A stretch of DNA of 64,000 bases from Nitrospira sp. (GTDB lineage Bacteria > Nitrospirota > Nitrospiria > Nitrospirales > Nitrospiraceae), in the NCBI GenBank assembly GCA_036984305.1, contig BQWY01000001.1:3493501-3557500 (forward strand), given 5' to 3'. The notes below the pieces were generated by a model. The model saw only the letters and a program-made list of their open reading frames with translations, ran no database searches and was not told the DNA's origin. Made by a program: the position numbers and the translations under genes. This document shows positions 57,601 through 64,000 of this stretch, in pieces; the first letter of the stretch is position 1; the number at the start of each line of letters is the position of its first letter.

Positions 57601-60300
57601 GCGACGGGGCTGTACATCCTGTGGGAGCCCGCGTTCAACGACATGGGCGGCCTCGAGACTGTCGTGGAGAACATGGCGCAGGGGCTGCCTGTGCAGTGGA
57701 ACGCTGCATCGGGAGTGCTGCGCCAGTCCTCTGGCGTGTTCGTGCCCGACACGACAGCGCACAAGCCGGGCACTTACGTTGTGGGCGGCGAAGATCGCTG
57801 GTCCGACATCGTGATCTCGGCAACGCTGCAGTCGAGTGACCCGGACGCACTCGGTGTGATGTTCAGGTACGTCGATCGTGACAACTATTACCGCTTCTCG
57901 ATGGAGATGACGACGCCTTACAGGCGGCTTATCCGGAAAGTGGGCGGCGTCGTGTCTGTGCTCTGGCAGGATGCTGTGCCGTTGGTCACGGGCCAGACGT
58001 ATGCGCTGACGTTGCGCGCTCAGGGTCCACGTCTCACCGGCTATCTGAATGGCCAGATGCTGTTCGATGTCTACGACTCTGCGCATATCGCCGGCCGCGT
58101 GGGCTTCTATACCTGGGCCAACTCCGACTCCAATTTCTCGCGAGTGCTCGTCACGAATGCGACGCGCCAGCTCGATGCGTGGACGCTGAATGATGAAGGC
58201 ACCGTCGGTGGGCCATCGATATGGCGACTCGGCCACGGTTGGCTACGCCAATCTTCGAACATCGGCGGCGGCGCCCTGCCGGATGCGCCGGGCACGTATG
58301 CCATCTGGTCTAGTGGCGCCGCGGATGCTCGTATCCGCGTGCGATTGCGCTCGGATGCGAATGGCGCCATCGGCATCGCGTTCAGATTCAGCGATACGCG
58401 CAACTACTATCGCTTCTCGGTAAGTAACTCCCCGCCCTATCGGCGGCTCATCAAGAAAGTTGACGGCGTCACCACAGTGCTGTGGCAGGACGTGACCGGA
58501 TTCCCGCCTGGCAGCGTCCTCGACTGGACATTCGACGTCATAGGCGGCGTCATCGCGGGCTATGCGGCGGACGCGCAGGTCTTCCGTGTCCTCGACACTT
58601 CGCTCGCGACGGGCGATATCGCGCTTTATTGCGCCGGCAACGATGGCGCGTGCTTCGAAGACATCGAAGTTCGCGTACCGCCGCTACAGGCATACGCGTT
58701 GTTCGAAGATCGCTTCGCGACCGGTGACATGACTGCGTGGAACGTGCTCGACGAGGGGACATCATCAGCCCCATCGGCCTGGAACGTGGTCGGCGGATAC
58801 TTGCAACAGACATCGGAGATCTTCTCGCAGCCCATCGACCGCGATACGTTGGACAAGCGCGGCACACTGGCACTCGCTGGAGACCCCGCGTGGCGCGACT
58901 ACGTGTTGACTGTGCGCGTCAAATCAATCGACGATGATGCGGTAGGCGTAGTAATGCGGTACCTCGACGCCACTCACTTCTATCGCTTCTCGTGGGACAG
59001 CCAGCGCGCCTATCGACGTTTCGTCAAGAACGTTGGTGGAGTCTGGGCGCTACTCTGGGAGGACAATGCAGCCTATGAAGTGGGTCGCGAGTACGAACTA
59101 ACGTTTGTGCTAGACGGGTCTGCACTGCGCGGCTATCTCGATGGCGTGCCGCTCTTCGTAGTGGTCGACTACGACATACCGGCCGGTCGGATCGGGCTGT
59201 ACACGTGGGGCAATGCTCTGGCGCAGTTCAGACAGATCGCCGTGTATCCCCTGGCGCCGCTCGCTCATCGCCATCTGCTCGATGATCCGTTGCAGGTGGA
59301 AGTGGCGCGCCGCTGGATGCCCCTCGGCGAAGGCAATATCGGTGGCCCCTCTGCGTGGAGTGTGGTGGATGGCTGGATGACACAGACGTCGGCCATCCGG
59401 GACGACGCGCCACCCGACAGTACCGACAAACCAGGCACTTACAATCTGACCGGCGAGCTCGACTGGCAGGACTACCGCCTGAGCGTTCAGATGAAATCGG
59501 ACACGACCGCTGGCATCGGCGTAATGTTCCGCTATCGCAGTTCAAACAACTACTACCGGTTCTCGATGGATGCCGCGCTGGGTTACCGGCGTCTGATCCG
59601 CAAGGTCGGTGGCGTAGTGACAGTGTTGTGGGAAGACATGGTTGCGTACGTTTCAGGACGCGTCTATCTCACGACGATTGATTGCACGGGCAATCGAATC
59701 ACGGGCTATCTGAACGGCCTGCCGTTGTTCAGCGTTGAAGATGACGCACATGCTGCTGGGCGCATCGCTTTGTATAGCTGGGGCAACACCGCCGCAAGCT
59801 TCAACGAAGTGCGTGTGACTCCTGCGTCCTGGATGACGTACTTCCAATTCGGTGCAGAAAAGGTGCGAGCGGCAGGCACGCGCCTGAGACTGTTCTCAGG
59901 CAATGCCGCTGATGCGCCCGCGGCGGTACCGCTCGAAGAAAGACGTTTCCGGGCCATGCTGGGCGACCGAGGCCGACCGCAACTGACCCCTCAGTCAGTG
60001 CCGATACGCCTGATCTCGCCAGTTCCGGCCGTGGCTCAGCAGCGTGTCTTCATCGACGGCTCACTATTCGCCGCGAAGGCAGTTACTCTCCTGCGCAAGG
60101 CAGATCGAACAGGTTTCTTCATCATGGCCCCAACGGCTGGAGCGCCAGGCACACTGTTCGCTAAAGGCCAGCATCAGCTCCGTCTGACTTATCGCCGCAA
60201 TAACAAGACGCACGAGCCCGAGAGTGCGCTGCTGAGCCAGGCCGGAGAAGCCACAGACGAAGCAGTTACACTTAACATTCCCTGGAGTACGCATGCCTGA
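51616..60300 (+). CDS. Giant (2894 aa) repeat protein of unknown function
   Basis: No signal peptide or membrane segment. Residues 1 to about 880 are beta-rich strands with regular hydrophobic alternation (e.g. GGIDLPPCMLGESNIVIEAK; LPAGIPLGPTGIGLYGMAGL) and may correspond to a DUF6603-type region; that name is from memory and not verified. About 880-1400 is a mixed linker. From about 1403 to 2740 lie six related, lectin-like units of 170-215 residues, then a 150-residue C-terminal domain. All parts are in one uninterrupted frame of 8.7 kb. It overlaps the PLD gene by 4 nt and the following gene by 8 nt, so translation is coupled throughout. Confidence 0.85.
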   Translation: MNQQELTPVFVNIGQLAKWPAFLPQIQDGSILEHVWAQAFESSASPDLVQAKTTLFIDKEIVLGIPGLDAVALTVAAGSGGTIIPLEVEVFPELFIRISDVPLALRLKMDLFRPVRPVGTPQPGQPRQFEIDPDKNFVDIQLARVTLEINADGGINIQVNGGIDLPPCMLGESNIVIEAKGITLHLDPDSPPAGKPVGWRGIHIGSAALYLPGELAGVVGNLSLTDAYIGNGGFSGTVGSTWTPALTASLFGMQFSLKQVSLTFVQNSLTTGSIIGDATLPFFDAPLEVEICPNMNGPFLVRLTSPGGLVTLTKPGILSLAVENLGFKVDSGLFTVMLSGKITPLVGGLDWPAFTVRELSIDSQGHVHVDGGWLDLPNQSALDFHGFKLEITKIGFGNSEDGGKWIGFSGGLKLVDGLSAGASVEGLRITWYDDGRPVGVSLNGVGIELLIPSTLRLKGAISYRDLMVGSEHVHRFDGRIKLELLALDFSVDATLVVGTATGPQGQYTFLAIYLDVELPAGIPLGPTGIGLYGMAGLFAMSMEPDKHPDEEWYGIGPGEGWYHRGTVGVTDLATKWVNRRGSLALGAGVTLGTVADNGFCFSGKMLLVLVFPGPILMIEGKANILRERSALDEEPIFRALAVLDGRAGTLLFGLDAQYKYGTGGELIDIRGSVEAFFSFVDASAWHLYLGVRDPREKRIRAQILNLFEANAYFMLDARQLAMGAWVGYDKSWKFGPLKVTVEAWIEGNAVLSWKPVHLTGDLWLHGKAELSVFGFGLGLSVDARFQAEVFDPFHLLASFSVGINLPWPLPDFSATIKLEWGPDPVNPPLPMPLKEIAIEHFKVTESWPLPRSGATPLLLPNYDTDGDGFRSDPTPPFATQVLAPAPAYAPVVPLDSRPHITFGRSVHDAALVGVNALPVIPAYERIGDPQKNQGPVQAKYLLTEVALDKWAGSGWTAVARKGTTANPPGVEAMFGSWAPMPAMPDGNGENTGQVKLWLWSKSGFDYSRHSGRAWEDWFTDRFDGYPCPPPLRDRTVCCNLEGVDPERLITAPWQCPNTPEILLLWVNPKILHVDILPRSIQGKTHALCFTEPGPINDWGPTLFIQFPVAPVKGARITVVSQGDTRIEALAFDADGQQFGTFTPVNNVIVVKGKTCTSVVVRSPKKFCVLEVCVVIGPSKEDLQALEDMIQHAQDELARWSQKGAVLEPFTTYRLKVVTRIETTDDPIGDFDHTEFGYFRTEGPPGLVNPSTPIGSPGEFQSALRDLNRYVRQTIPRTVAGADEKPSLPRPVYRGYDVGVEFNEDYVDLMYRISRRDLGLYLFDNNNRPVRDARGRLIALTNRWGTAETLALTQTDTHWISTINATACVKLDTTGIPHSVTLTSANEAQVLSADTLYEARLVPLLLHDSFATPALGATIDGPAGTLDGWVVLDEGTNDAPSHWEIREAGVPSARYIVQTRNTWGGTVDGGDPVKPGALLLRADNPALPADHAEQPGNWTDYRLNVYVRSEDDDAIGVVFRFVDRYWHYRFVMDRERRYRRLLRIAAGTTTVLAEDDFIYQKDQDYLITVEAIGGSLRIHQDREPVFAAEDASISHGRIGFYCWGNQGARFSDVTVDDYRAAAPVPYRFKFTTSSFVNFFHHLHSYQDETWRVDLPAGTDIAPEVAHAVAPGPVIAEPEARAYEALVGKISAAADAPPEATETRVSRVDQDGNALALWIESPEPIDWARTDILVASVARSVEAPSVPSVLKLTDVTFAHTPAADDESVTLLFRNAVSPSDWAIQHRRVPGPLTMPTEGALLFRDDFAGEDRGLLFHETFGSNALDHYQIVDEGSQLGPSIWSVSGGQIHQTSNVYGGSVAASDAAKPGTYAIVGRGDWRDIRVRATLSAQDNDSIGIAFRWKDSDNYYRFSMDAERSFRRLVKKMNGVVSVLWEDAVAYALNQTYDIDVVAVGDRLIGYLNNQLLFNVRDAELQQGQVGLYCWANQSAHFHALDVERATGLYILWEPAFNDMGGLETVVENMAQGLPVQWNAASGVLRQSSGVFVPDTTAHKPGTYVVGGEDRWSDIVISATLQSSDPDALGVMFRYVDRDNYYRFSMEMTTPYRRLIRKVGGVVSVLWQDAVPLVTGQTYALTLRAQGPRLTGYLNGQMLFDVYDSAHIAGRVGFYTWANSDSNFSRVLVTNATRQLDAWTLNDEGTVGGPSIWRLGHGWLRQSSNIGGGALPDAPGTYAIWSSGAADARIRVRLRSDANGAIGIAFRFSDTRNYYRFSVSNSPPYRRLIKKVDGVTTVLWQDVTGFPPGSVLDWTFDVIGGVIAGYAADAQVFRVLDTSLATGDIALYCAGNDGACFEDIEVRVPPLQAYALFEDRFATGDMTAWNVLDEGTSSAPSAWNVVGGYLQQTSEIFSQPIDRDTLDKRGTLALAGDPAWRDYVLTVRVKSIDDDAVGVVMRYLDATHFYRFSWDSQRAYRRFVKNVGGVWALLWEDNAAYEVGREYELTFVLDGSALRGYLDGVPLFVVVDYDIPAGRIGLYTWGNALAQFRQIAVYPLAPLAHRHLLDDPLQVEVARRWMPLGEGNIGGPSAWSVVDGWMTQTSAIRDDAPPDSTDKPGTYNLTGELDWQDYRLSVQMKSDTTAGIGVMFRYRSSNNYYRFSMDAALGYRRLIRKVGGVVTVLWEDMVAYVSGRVYLTTIDCTGNRITGYLNGLPLFSVEDDAHAAGRIALYSWGNTAASFNEVRVTPASWMTYFQFGAEKVRAAGTRLRLFSGNAADAPAAVPLEERRFRAMLGDRGRPQLTPQSVPIRLISPVPAVAQQRVFIDGSLFAAKAVTLLRKADRTGFFIMAPTAGAPGTLFAKGQHQLRLTYRRNNKTHEPESALLSQAGEATDEAVTLNIPWSTHA
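55822..59835 (+). repeat. Six tandem lectin-like protein repeats within the giant gene
   Basis: Units begin near residues 1403, 1798, 1999, 2186, 2359 and 2549; a 180-residue spacer divides units 1 and 2. Shared pattern: DEGT..PS.W.V..G.L.Q.S, then PGTYA, then D.IGVMFRY.D..NYYRFSM....YRRLI.K..GV..VLW.D, then GYLNG..LF.V.D....GRIGLY.W.N....F. The form recalls concanavalin-like / DUF1080-type jelly rolls that bind carbohydrate. The units are diverged, not recent DNA duplications. Confidence 0.8.
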
Positions 60301-60862
60301 AACGGGCTACTCGCACGCCGGTCTTGGGTTCGGTTTCGAGGTTCCGCAGGGCTGGACGCTGGACCTGGATTCCGCGAATCCCCGCTTCCCGGTGATAATT
60401 TCGATGCGCTCAAATACCGAGCGCATTATGGTGGCCATTAGGGCTACACTAACCGTCAATAGCGCTGAGCGAGCCACGTCGATGAAGGACGAGCTGGCCG
60501 CACGAGGTATTGATGCCAAACCGGTCGCAGCTGCGCTAAGTTTTCCAGGCACCGGAAATGTCGCGACAGTCGAGTTTCAGATCGGTGGCCAGCAACAGCA
60601 GTGGATATCGATGGTCACTAACGGTGTCGAGTTTTCGTTCACTCACACGGGTTCATACGAGATCGTGAGGAAAGGCCTCGAACACATAGCCGCGACCTTT
60701 CGCATGCCGCAGGCCGAGCAGGCTCGCCAGTTTCTGATCGCCCGAGCACCGCAGAGTCCGCAGGCGCGTGCGGAGGACCTTGAGCGCATGAGTCATTTTC
60801 AACGGGTGGCCGCGCGGTTCAATGTGCCACCAGCGAAGCGGCCGGGAAAGAGAAGCGAGTAA
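60293..60862 (+). CDS. DcrB/PsbP-fold-like small protein
   Basis: 189 aa, last gene of the cassette. The start FGFEVPQGWTLDLDS...IIS and the later VEFSFTHTGSYEIVRKGLEHIAATFRMP follow the pattern of DcrB/PsbP-like proteins (strand-turn-strand with a final helix), but without their signal peptide. A basic C-terminal tail (PPAKRPGKRSE) follows. The 8-nt overlap with the giant gene links it to that system; a chaperone or adaptor role is possible. Confidence 0.7.
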   Translation: MPETGYSHAGLGFGFEVPQGWTLDLDSANPRFPVIISMRSNTERIMVAIRATLTVNSAERATSMKDELAARGIDAKPVAAALSFPGTGNVATVEFQIGGQQQQWISMVTNGVEFSFTHTGSYEIVRKGLEHIAATFRMPQAEQARQFLIARAPQSPQARAEDLERMSHFQRVAARFNVPPAKRPGKRSE

Positions 60863-61360
60863 GTCCCCGCCTCTTCCCCAACCGTAGAACGGATGGGAGG
60901 GGAGCACCTCATACTACATGTGCCCAAGAAGAACCAGGCGCATGTACCGAAGCAGAAGTCAGTCGAACCAAAATAGGAGTATTTTCATATCGAGCCAGGT
61001 GGATAGCGGGCGAATCCAAACCACCGTACACGATGGCGTGTATACCCTGCCATTGGTGAGCTCTAATATTTCTCTGTGCAACGGCAGGACGGCGACCGCA
61101 CCCTCATCCCCCTCATGAGTGAAAGTCGAATCCGGTGTCCCATTCACCTTGAAGCAGAATCAAGGTGAGCGCGAGGGTTGCCCCTCCGCAGGTCGCTCCC
61201 AAAGGCTGTAGACAAACAGTTAGAGGGGAACGGCAACACAAATACTATGCCGACACCGTGTTATTCCCATTTCGGAGGACAATGGAGAGTTTACAGAAGT
61301 TACCAAGCCGCCAAGAGACTACCATCTGAGGTTCATCGGTGGGCAATGACCGAGCGGGGT
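60863..61360. other. Intergenic region between the cassette and the IS element
   Basis: No supported gene. A 9-bp perfect hairpin (TCACCTTGA / TCAAGGTGA, 7-nt loop) at 61144-61168 is the only structure noted; without a T-run it is only a possible terminator for the cassette. Confidence 0.45.
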
Positions 61361-61370
61361 TGTGTCAAAA

Positions 61371-61389
61371 ATCTTTCGCACTTTCGTTG
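61371..61389 (+). repeat. Left terminal inverted repeat of the IS256-type element
   Basis: ATCTTTCGCACTTTCGTTG matches the reverse complement of 62679-62697 with one mismatch. A further 9 bp (CCTTGATCT, 61393-61401) also has its inverted copy, at 62664-62672. Confidence 0.85.
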
Positions 61390-61404
61390 GCTCCTTGATC
61401 TAGC

Positions 61405-62614
61405 TCATGCCGTGGCGGCTTCTTCCTGAACGGCATGCGTCAGCGTTTCCATGGCGAGATACCGTCGTTTCCCCCATTTGGTACTCGCGATGTGGCGCAG
61501 TCGGGCCGCGTTCAACATGAGAGCGGAGTGGCCATCAGGAAAGGCCCCCACGACGCGCGTCCGTCGCCGAATTTCCCGGATGATCCGTTCCAGCGGGTTG
61601 TTCGTCTCAATCTGCCGCCAGTGATTGCTCGGAAAGGCAAAGTAGGCGAAGGTTTGGTGCGCCACCGCCTCGACGAGCTCGGCCGCCTTAGCCAGGCGCA
61701 GGTGCTTCAGCTTGGTGAGGACATCGGCGACCTTGCGTTCTGCGCCGCGGCGATCTTCCTGCGCATGGATCGCTTTGAGCATACGGGCCACCTCGGCCAC
61801 CTTGCCGGATGGCACGTGGCCGAAGACGTTCCGATAGAAATGCACGACGCAGCGCTGCCACTGGGCCTCGGGAAACAGCTCGGCGGCCGCCTCGACAAGG
61901 CCCAGGCACGCATCCGAGATGATCAACTGCACGCCGCTGAGACCGCGCTCCTTTAAGGACCGCAGAAACCCGCGCCACCCTTCGAGATCCTCTTTCTGCC
62001 CTTCGGCGACCCCCAGGATCTGCCGGTGCCCATCCACGCCCACGCCGATCGCCACCAACACCGACACATTCCGCACTTCTCCCGCCCAACTGCGCTTCAG
62101 CACCACGCCGTCCAGATATAGGTACGGAAACGCGCTATCCAGACTTCGCGTCCGCCACGCCTCAATATGCCGGTAAATCTTCTGGTTCAGCCGACTGACG
62201 GTCCCCGAGCTGACCCGGGTGCCCACAGCGCTTCCGTGATGTCTTCCACCCGTCGCACACTCACCCCCGCCAAGTACATCTCGACCAAGGCTTCTTCGAC
62301 CGAGGATTCCCGCCGCCGATACCGCTCAATGATCGCCGTCTCAAAGAGCAACCGTCGCAGTTTCGGCATCTTCAGCGTCACGGGGCCAGCCTTCGTCTCC
62401 AGCTTCCGCTGATAATGGCCGGCCCGGGTGTAGGCCCGCTCCGCGGCACGCTCGTACCGGCTCGCGCGACAAATCGTCTCCGCTTCGGCTTCCAGCAGCC
62501 CGTTGAGCGTCTCTTCGACGCTCGACGCACCACCTCGGCGATATGGCCCTGCAGCGGCCCCGTATCCACCCGAATCGTCTCTGTAAGCGCATCCCCCTCC
62601 GGCTGCTCTGTCAT
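61405..62614 (-). pseudogene. IS256-family transposase, broken by two frameshifts
   Basis: Starts at ATG 62614 after an ideal AAGGAGGAGG site. The protein begins TEQPEGDALTETIRVDTG; at about 62520-62535 the frame shifts and continues as VEETLNGLLEAEAETICRA ... RYRRRESSVEEALVEMYLAGVSVRRVEDITEALW. A second shift near 62225 leads into TRVSSGTVSRLNQKIYRHIE and the catalytic core with YLDGVVLKRSW (Asp), IISDACLGL (Asp) and NNPLERIIREIRRRTRVVGAFPDG (Glu). All three DDE residues are present, but no single frame links them. The element is probably immobile unless helped by another copy. Confidence 0.85.
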
Positions 62615-62678
62615 GGTGTTCCTCCTCCTTGATAGGTGACCCGCTTACCGCTCCCCGGCAAACAGATCAAGGCCACCA

Positions 62679-62697
62679 CAACAAAAGTGCGAAAGAT
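62679..62697 (-). repeat. Right terminal inverted repeat of the IS256-type element
   Basis: CAACAAAAGTGCGAAAGAT, the inverted partner of 61371-61389 (18 of 19 positions). Confidence 0.85.
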
Positions 62698-62719
62698 ATG
62701 TTACGTCATCGCATCCATC

Positions 62720-64000
62720 TCATGGCCTGATTGGCGTGGAGATAGGTAGATCTCGTCCCCGGGCGAAATCGAAGAGGGCCGGCCGTTGAATTGAAACCAA
62801 TGTGGGGCTTTCGGGTCTATCCAGCGGGGTAGCGGCCTTCGCTTTCAGCTTACCCTCGCGGTAGTCTTTGTAGAGGCTCGGCACCCGCTCGGCTCCGTAG
62901 CTCAACCACTCCGATAACTGGATATACGAATCCGTGGGCTTGTAGTTCGCCTTGTTCTCCGTGAGCCCTTCGCGGACCAAGGCATAGCTCAACAGCCCTT
63001 GCTGTGTCTTCTCCGTCTCTAAGGCATATTGATCGCGCTGACTGGCCGCCAAGATGCGCATACCCTTATCGAAGGCCAGCTGACCTAGCCCGCGGCTCCC
63101 CATCGGGCCGGGTTTGAACTCTTTGTCCTCTACCGAGGCTGCACTGTGACAGGCATCGACAATCATGACCAACTCTCCCGCATCCAGCGACCGGAGCCAG
63201 ACTGAGAGCTCTTCACTGGAAATGGCGTGCTCTAGCAGGTCTTTTCGTCCCCTGCCCGCCCCAAGGTCGGACGGCATCAGGTAGAATTGCCCCCGCTGGT
63301 CGGTGTCGCCATGCGTGGAGAAGGCGAGCAATACAAAATCCTCCGGCCGGGCCGACTGCAGCTGATCGGCATTGGCAATGCCCTGCAGAAGCGCCGCGTC
63401 AACGGACCGACCCGCGAGCGTCTCGATCACCGCTTGGATTCGGGCCTTGGTCGCATCGTTAGTCACTAGCTGGCCAGCCTGCTCCCCTGTCCCAAACTCA
63501 CTCACCAAGGTGATGGGGATCACCTGGGTCTCTCCGAAGACAGGTTGGCCCGTATCAGGATCCGTTACTTGACGCAGCCGCGCGCTCAGCTCGGCACCCA
63601 ACGTTTGCGCATCTCGAGCGGCATAGCTCAATCGACTCAAGGCGTCCTGCTCATACGCATTCACGCCGATGGTCACGACATATGCGCGGCCGGGCCGCGG
63701 GCGGAGAGCTGTAGGGATTGGCACGGTGATCCGGGCCGTGGCACTCTTCACGCGATCCACATTGAAAGCGTAGGCGGAGAGCTCGATGTCCTTCACCCCG
63801 GTCTTGCGGGGCAACCGAATGCCGGAGAAGGTGATAGTCGTCACCCCGGTCGCCGGATCGAGCGTGATTCGATGGCGCTCACGCCAGCGGGCCAGTTCCT
63901 GCTCCCGGCTCTGCCCCACATCGCCTTCCTCGTCTTCTGGGGCAGGAGACTGGGCCACCAGTTGCCCGTTCCGGAACAGCCGCAGGTCATACGCCCCGCT
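62720..64000 (-). CDS. Caspase-like (peptidase C14) protein, 5' end outside the window
   Basis: 426 residues are visible, open at the right edge (SGAYDLRLFRNGQLVAQ continues upstream). The caspase-like domain (about 105-370 of the visible part) has VVTIGVNAYEQD, the catalytic histidine in LLAFSTHGD and the catalytic cysteine in MIVDACHSA. A beta-sandwich segment precedes it. In many relatives such a segment (DLRLFRNGKLV) connects WD40 repeats to the protease, so a WD40 sensor part is likely upstream. The IS256-type element ends about 15 nt from its stop codon. Confidence 0.88.
   Translation of the reverse strand, partial: SGAYDLRLFRNGQLVAQSPAPEDEEGDVGQSREQELARWRERHRITLDPATGVTTITFSGIRLPRKTGVKDIELSAYAFNVDRVKSATARITVPIPTALRPRPGRAYVVTIGVNAYEQDALSRLSYAARDAQTLGAELSARLRQVTDPDTGQPVFGETQVIPITLVSEFGTGEQAGQLVTNDATKARIQAVIETLAGRSVDAALLQGIANADQLQSARPEDFVLLAFSTHGDTDQRGQFYLMPSDLGAGRGRKDLLEHAISSEELSVWLRSLDAGELVMIVDACHSAASVEDKEFKPGPMGSRGLGQLAFDKGMRILAASQRDQYALETEKTQQGLLSYALVREGLTENKANYKPTDSYIQLSEWLSYGAERVPSLYKDYREGKLKAKAATPLDRPESPTLVSIQRPALFDFARGRDLPISTPIRP

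Larger units (their letters stand above)
61361..62705 (-). mobile_element. IS256-family insertion sequence
   Basis: About 1.35 kb, normal for the family. Imperfect terminal repeats flank a Mutator-type transposase gene. The outer limits are approximate because the outermost bases of the two ends diverge, and I could not find an 8-9 bp target duplication. Confidence 0.8.

Noticed and set aside
51748-59800. Many long minus-strand frames inside the giant gene
   Set aside because: Shadow frames of a GC-rich gene; compositionally biased and without start signals. The plus-strand frame has coherent repeats.
45527-60862. Idea that the cassette is a complete extracellular contractile injection system
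   Set aside because: No sheath, tube, baseplate spike or AAA+ ATPase genes are present in the window; only tail-like motifs in one protein.
1-64000. CRISPR arrays, rRNA genes and riboswitches
   Set aside because: Looked for regularly spaced short repeats, rRNA-like stretches and conserved leader structures and saw none; the only tRNA sequence is the truncated tRNA-Glu.

Overview
The window is high-GC bacterial DNA that most likely comes from a Nitrospira-type nitrite oxidiser. The anchor is an nxrA-nxrB pair (1145 and 429 aa) encoding the alpha and beta subunits of a periplasm-facing nitrite oxidoreductase. The lengths, the Tat signal on NxrA and the four ferredoxin-like cysteine groups on NxrB fit the Nitrospira form. 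The species, and whether it is a canonical nitrite oxidiser or a comammox strain, cannot be told from this window.

Layout. 1-9418 (minus): nxrB, nxrA, then upstream a sigma-54-dependent response regulator and its sensor kinase. A near-consensus sigma-54 (-24/-12) promoter with an upstream 7+7 bp inverted repeat lies in the 529-bp gap before nxrA, so this two-component system probably controls nitrite oxidation. 9544-14694 (minus): a SERCA-like P-type Ca2+ ATPase, a cupredoxin-like exported protein and two exported or membrane hypotheticals. 14811-18105 (minus): a tightly overlapped DUF692/MNIO-dus-maf operon. 18287-21897 (plus): CBS-PilZ, LOG-family, DHH phosphoesterase and rhomboid protease genes. 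21992-26402 (minus): a hybrid kinase lacking both phospho-acceptor residues, a broken BP74-like lipoprotein gene, purK and purE. 26588-32229 (plus): a type-I-secretion-like operon (adaptor, TolC, ABC exporter with a wholly degenerate nucleotide-binding domain, 4-helix-bundle sensor). 32317-38621 (minus): rluF, then agmatinase, pyruvoyl arginine decarboxylase, aldehyde dehydrogenase, a zinc ribbon, a DsbA-like protein and a deoxyhypusine-synthase homologue, i.e. an arginine-to-agmatine-to-putrescine polyamine block. 39098-43225: small exported proteins (DUF6567 lipoprotein, BON, two overlapping lipoproteins, ComEA-like HhH).

Accessory part. 43226-45526 is a gene-poor stretch, AT-rich in places, with an integrase remnant, a 3' fragment of tRNA-Glu and a good intrinsic terminator; it looks like the scar of an integrated element. 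45527-60862 (plus) is a compact four-gene cassette encoding a 1369-aa beta-rich protein with phage-tail-like repeats and FN3-like ends, a PLD-family enzyme, a 2894-aa giant ending in six tandem lectin-like repeats, and a 189-aa DcrB/PsbP-like protein. I see no signal peptides, and I do not recognise the system as a described one; it is my best candidate for something new. An IS256-type element with two frameshifts in its transposase (about 61361-62705) follows. The window ends inside a caspase-like (C14) protease gene.

How the pieces work together: the nxr operon supplies energy metabolism, and the neighbouring two-component system probably tunes it. The polyamine and purine genes are housekeeping. 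The right third is laterally acquired material bounded by mobile-element debris.
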